Assembly (NCBI GenBank): GCA_965240325.2
Contig: OZ251225.1
Coordinates: 3,162,001 to 3,226,000, forward strand
Reading direction: 5' to 3'
DNA from: Rebecca billardiae RCC1528
Lineage: Eukaryota; Haptophyta
DNA: 64,000 nucleotides
This document shows, in pieces, positions 60,978 to 64,000 of this stretch. The position numbers and the translations under genes were made by a program. Each line of letters opens with the position of its first letter. Position 1 is the first letter of the stretch. The notes beneath the pieces are model-generated. The model was given only the letters and a program-made list of their open reading frames with translations, ran no database searches and was not told the origin of the DNA.

Positions 60978-62921
60978 ATGGCAGTTGTGGGCGCTTGGGT
61001 GCAGTTGCCCAGCTGGGCGCGCGCAGCGCCGAGTGACGCGGAGGTCGGAGCTCGCCGGCGCGTGCACGCGGCCTTCGCGTCGGCTGCGGACGCTAAGCGC
61101 CTCTCGCTTGCCCGCCTCGACCTGACCGAGATCCCCGAGTCAGCGGCTGCCGCGCTCGAGCGCGCAGCTCTGAGCGGCCGCGCCGTGCGCGAGCTCGACC
61201 TGGCGTGCAACACCCTCGGCCACGACGCACCGCTCATGCTCACGGGGGTAGCGTATGCGAAGCTGACCGCGCTCATCCTCGCGGGCAATGGGCTCTCGGC
61301 GCGCGCGCTCAACCGATGCCAGCTTCCTGCAGGCTTGCTGGTGCTCGATATCTCGGCGAATCAGATCGAAGCGCTGCCGCCCTCAGTCGTGCGGCTGGGC
61401 GGGCTCGTGCGGCTCAGCGTCGCGCGCAACCGGCTCCGTGCGCTCCCACTGTCGCTCGGCGCGCTCCTGCCCGCGCTCGCCGAGCTCGACCTGAGCCACA
61501 ACGACCTGCGCGCCGCGTCGGCCGATCGATTCGGCAGGGCGCCGCTGCCGTCTCTGCAGCTGCTCCGCATGCGCGCGTGCGGGCTCGAGGCGTGGGAGCT
61601 CGACGCGCAGATGCTGCCGGCGGTGCGCACGCTCGATCTCTCGGACAACGCGCTCTCCGAGCCCTCGGCCGCGCTCTGCTCGCTGCTCTCGCTGCGCGTG
61701 CTGCGGCTCGCGCACAACGCGCTCACGTCGCTTCTGGCGCCGCTCGTGGCCTCGCACCGGCGTGCGTGGGTGCCGCGCGGGCTGCACGAGCTCGAGGGGC
61801 TGCGCGAGCTGTCGATCGCGCAGAATCGGGTGCGCGAGCTGCCGCCGCCGTTCGTCGCGGGCCTCGCGCCGCTGCTGCGCGACCTCGACGTGCGCTGCAA
61901 CCCGCTCTGCGCCGACGCGCAGCACGCCCTTGCTCGGCTGATGCACGCGCGCCCACCGGCTGCGGCCGAGGGCGCGGCCGAGGCAGCGCTGGCGCCGCGC
62001 GTGCGCATGAGTGCCGTGCGGCGCGTGGCGCCGCGGCTGCTGGTGGGCGACCCGTCCGTCGCGTGGGACGAGCGCACGCTCAAGGCCCTCGGCGTCACCC
62101 ACATTGTCACCGTCGGCGAGCCATCCGAGCTGGGCGCACTCACGACGCACGCGCGGCCGGTGCGGGCGGGCGACCCGCGCGTCGCGCCCGCCCTCGCCGT
62201 GCTCGGCCTCGGCGGCCTCGCGCCCGACGAGACGGTGGACGCGGCCGCCGCACGCGCCGCGTACCTCCGCGCGGCTCGCGAGCTGCACCCCGACGCACTG
62301 CCCGCCGGCGCGCCCGACGAGACGCGCCGCCGCGCCGAGGAGCGCTTCTCGCACGCGCGCGAGGCGTATGCGCAGCTGTGCGACGCAGGCCGCGCGGAGG
62401 CGGTGGAGCTGCCGCGCTTCGGTGAGTTTGCGTACCACGTGTGCCCGCTCGGCGCCGGGGCGGGCGAGGAGAGCGCGGTGGGCGGCGACGAGGGCGGCGC
62501 GCGCGCGCTCACGGTCCGCGCGCTCGGCGAGGCCAGCGCCTTTATCCACGCGGCGCGCACCGCGCCCCTCGCCACTGTTGTGCTCGTGCACGCGGCGGCG
62601 GGCTGGGGCCGCGCCGCAGCCGTCGCCGCCGCGTACGCGCTCACGGCGCTGGGTCGGCCGTTGGGGGAGGCGCTTGCGCTCTGCGCGCCGCCAGCCACGG
62701 CCAATGTCGTCAGCGCGGGCTCGGAGGACGACGGCCCGGTGGCTCTCCCGCCCCGCGTGCGCGCCGCCCTTGTCGAGCTCGAGCGCGCCGTGAAGCAGCA
62801 CAGCCGACGCGTGCACGTGCACGTGGAGCCCGGCGCGCGCGTCGCCGACACCGCAGACTCCCGCTCGGCGTCGGGCTCGACGCAGGCAGGCGAGGAGGGG
62901 GTCACGTTCGGCCTCAACTGA
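60978..62921 (+). CDS. Leucine-rich-repeat pseudophosphatase (DSP fold) with a nested J domain
   Basis: The product is 647 aa from the ATG at 60978, intron-free. Residues about 60-315 are leucine-rich repeats (LTALILAGNGLSARAL, LLVLDISANQIEALP, LAELDLSHNDL, VRTLDLSDNALSEPS). At about 343 a dual-specificity-phosphatase start appears: MSAVRRVAPRLLVGDPSV, then TLKALGVTHIVTVGEPSE. It is interrupted at about 400-475 by a J-domain-like segment (ALAVLGLGGL...AAYLRAARELHPDAL, HPD at 437-439, then AEERFSHAREAYAQLCD). DSP features resume with FGEFAYHVCPL, and ASAFIHAARTAPLATVVLVH followed by AAAGWGRA, matching the HCxxGxxR loop. The catalytic Cys is Ala539 while Arg545 is kept, so it should be catalytically dead. 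It may be a scaffold linking an Hsp70 system to LRR-bound partners. Confidence 0.85.
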   Translation: MAVVGAWVQLPSWARAAPSDAEVGARRRVHAAFASAADAKRLSLARLDLTEIPESAAAALERAALSGRAVRELDLACNTLGHDAPLMLTGVAYAKLTALILAGNGLSARALNRCQLPAGLLVLDISANQIEALPPSVVRLGGLVRLSVARNRLRALPLSLGALLPALAELDLSHNDLRAASADRFGRAPLPSLQLLRMRACGLEAWELDAQMLPAVRTLDLSDNALSEPSAALCSLLSLRVLRLAHNALTSLLAPLVASHRRAWVPRGLHELEGLRELSIAQNRVRELPPPFVAGLAPLLRDLDVRCNPLCADAQHALARLMHARPPAAAEGAAEAALAPRVRMSAVRRVAPRLLVGDPSVAWDERTLKALGVTHIVTVGEPSELGALTTHARPVRAGDPRVAPALAVLGLGGLAPDETVDAAAARAAYLRAARELHPDALPAGAPDETRRRAEERFSHAREAYAQLCDAGRAEAVELPRFGEFAYHVCPLGAGAGEESAVGGDEGGARALTVRALGEASAFIHAARTAPLATVVLVHAAAGWGRAAAVAAAYALTALGRPLGEALALCAPPATANVVSAGSEDDGPVALPPRVRAALVELERAVKQHSRRVHVHVEPGARVADTADSRSASGSTQAGEEGVTFGLN

Positions 62922-63666
62922 TTCCTCAGACGATGCGGCGTAGCTTGCTGCTGAGCATGCGCGACCGACGAGTAGCACCGCGTCGTCGTCGGAGGCGCCG
63001 ATCTCGGATCGGATCGTCTGTCAACGAGGCCCACGGCCGGGTTCTGCGAGACCGGCGGCGAGCAATAAATGATGACAGAAATGTGTCGTCTGCTGAGTGA
63101 TGAAAGTCTGCACGACGAGTGAATCATAAGTGTATTGAGTGTACTTCGCCCATCTGGCATCAACGTCGCCGGTGTCGGTGAGTAAGTATTATATAATAAT
63201 AAGCAGAATAATAATAGCTAATAATAATACAAGCTATATATATACATATACATACATACATACATACTACAGTGGGCTGGTCCCACTGGCGGAGCAGAAA
63301 TTCAAAACTATCTGACGATCGGCGCGGTCTCAGCGACTCGGAACAAACGGGGTGCGACAGACTAGCGCCGGCGGGGTATGCGCCGGCGTCTGAGCTCACC
63401 AGCGCGACTTCAGCAAAGCGCGCGGACGAAAATCAGCTCTCCGGGAGGGCCCCTGGCCTGCGCGGGGTCGCGGTCGCGGCGCCGGGCGCGGGGATGCTGT
63501 CAGCTTCCGAGCCCGTACAGCTCGTCGCGCGCGCTCGGGGTGCGCGAGGCGACGCGGTACGACGGTGGCGTGGACCACCACCTCACGCCTCGCTGCGTCG
63601 TCAGCGTGTACAGCCCACCGCTGCCACTAGCGCCAATGTGAATGGCACTGCTCGGAACACAGCTCG
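62922..63666. other. Intergenic region
   Basis: No gene is recognised. 63185-63270 is AT-rich with TAATAA and CATA repeats; 63270-63660 has overlapping frames on both strands without a recognised product. Confidence 0.5.
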
Positions 63667-63962
63667 ATGCGTCGCGCGTTGTCGTTTGCGTCGACTCGTC
63701 GCTCGGCCGGAGGTGCAGCTGACGCGCTTGCCGAAGCAGCACCGCAGACCCCGCTCGATGGTGTGCGCGGCGTGAAGTTCGCACCGAACGTCTTCTTGTG
63801 GCGAGATGCGCACCGCCCGCCGCAGCGCCCGCCGCTGCCGAGCCGGCCGCCGCTGCGGCCGCCGCGCCGGCTGCCGCCGCCGCGACCGCCGTCGCTGCGC
63901 CATCAGCCGGCCCGGTGCTGCCGCACTCGCCGGGCGACCCCTCGAAGATGCGCGCAGCGTGA
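63667..63962 (+). CDS. Possible short or 5'-partial gene with mitochondrial-type leader
   Basis: The ATG at 63667 starts MRRALSFASTRRSAGGAADA, an acid-free Arg/Ser/Ala leader typical of mitochondrial presequences. Splicing 63761-63825 (GTGTGC...CCGCAG, 65 nt) joins it in frame to an Ala/Pro-rich segment and then APSAGPVLPHSPGDPSKM, stopping at 63962. This gives 76 aa. A GTGACG just before the stop could instead be a donor leading to exons beyond the window edge. No family is recognised. Confidence 0.35.
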
Positions 63963-64000
63963 CGTGCGCGGCGAGTAACTCCTCGTCGCGAGATGCGCTC

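Noticed and set aside
63500-63784. Minus-strand frame at the right edge with a tryptophan-rich peptide (VRWWSTPPSYRVAS)
   Set aside because: It overlaps a better supported plus-strand gene start, has no homologous motif, and begins inside another candidate exon.

Overview
This window looks like nuclear DNA from a GC-rich, flagellated, plastid-bearing unicellular eukaryote. The axoneme gene DRC1 points to a motile flagellum, and a fibrillin with a signal-peptide-like leader points to a plastid, possibly of secondary origin. Two SF3 spliceosome subunits, a histone-mRNA stem-loop-binding protein and about seventeen inferred short introns (65-396 nt) are plainly eukaryotic. Most introns start GTGCGC or GTGCGT and one starts GC. 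A haptophyte (Prymnesium/Chrysochromulina/Emiliania-like) is my best guess, but this is inference; other high-GC algae with GTGCGT donors are possible. No bacterial operon, organelle or viral genome structure is visible.

Layout. 0.3-3.6 kb: DRC1 (-) and SLBP (+), head to head. 6.3-12.4 kb: a multi-pass membrane protein (-) beside an ependymin/LolA-like protein (+), a doubtful long ORF holding a near-perfect 111-bp-arm palindrome, and an ankyrin-WW protein (+). 13.2-13.7 kb: a non-coding element with 32-bp terminal inverted repeats. 14.2-19.9 kb: ER-type PEBP protein (-) with SF3A2 (+), then a bestrophin-like DUF4239 protein (-) with succinate-semialdehyde dehydrogenase (+). 20.5-23.4 kb: RmlD/MAT2B-like reductase (-) and an armadillo-type protein (+), separated by a 1.1-kb foldback element. 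25.2-29.0 kb: a very large unrecognised ORF (-) with coding minisatellites. 31.1-32.2 kb: a secreted proline-rich membrane protein (-). 32.2-37.0 kb: repeat-rich DNA with no firm gene. 37.0-43.7 kb: filamin-Kelch-LamG protein (-), fibrillin (-) with a b561-type cytochrome (+), and a P2X-type ATP-gated channel (-). 43.9-49.8 kb: helical-repeat/RsmC-type methyltransferase fusion (-), a four-helix ORAI-like membrane protein (+) and a chitin-synthase-like GT2 enzyme (+). 51.9-58.0 kb: SF3B3 (-) and DRG2 (+). 58.5-64 kb: a predicted protein with a recent 41-residue tandem duplication (-), a second 1.1-kb foldback element, a leucine-rich-repeat pseudophosphatase with a J domain nested inside it (+), and the possible start of another gene.

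Most genes form divergent pairs with 30-300 bp between start codons. Gaps at convergent ends are longer and carry AT/CT/GA microsatellites. The genes belong to unrelated pathways (flagellum, pre-mRNA splicing, histone mRNA, plastid lipid, membrane signalling, wall polysaccharide), so this is an ordinary mixed gene neighbourhood. The most unusual items are the nested J-domain pseudophosphatase, the two large foldback elements sitting in divergent promoters, the algal P2X receptor, and the minisatellite-bearing giant ORF.
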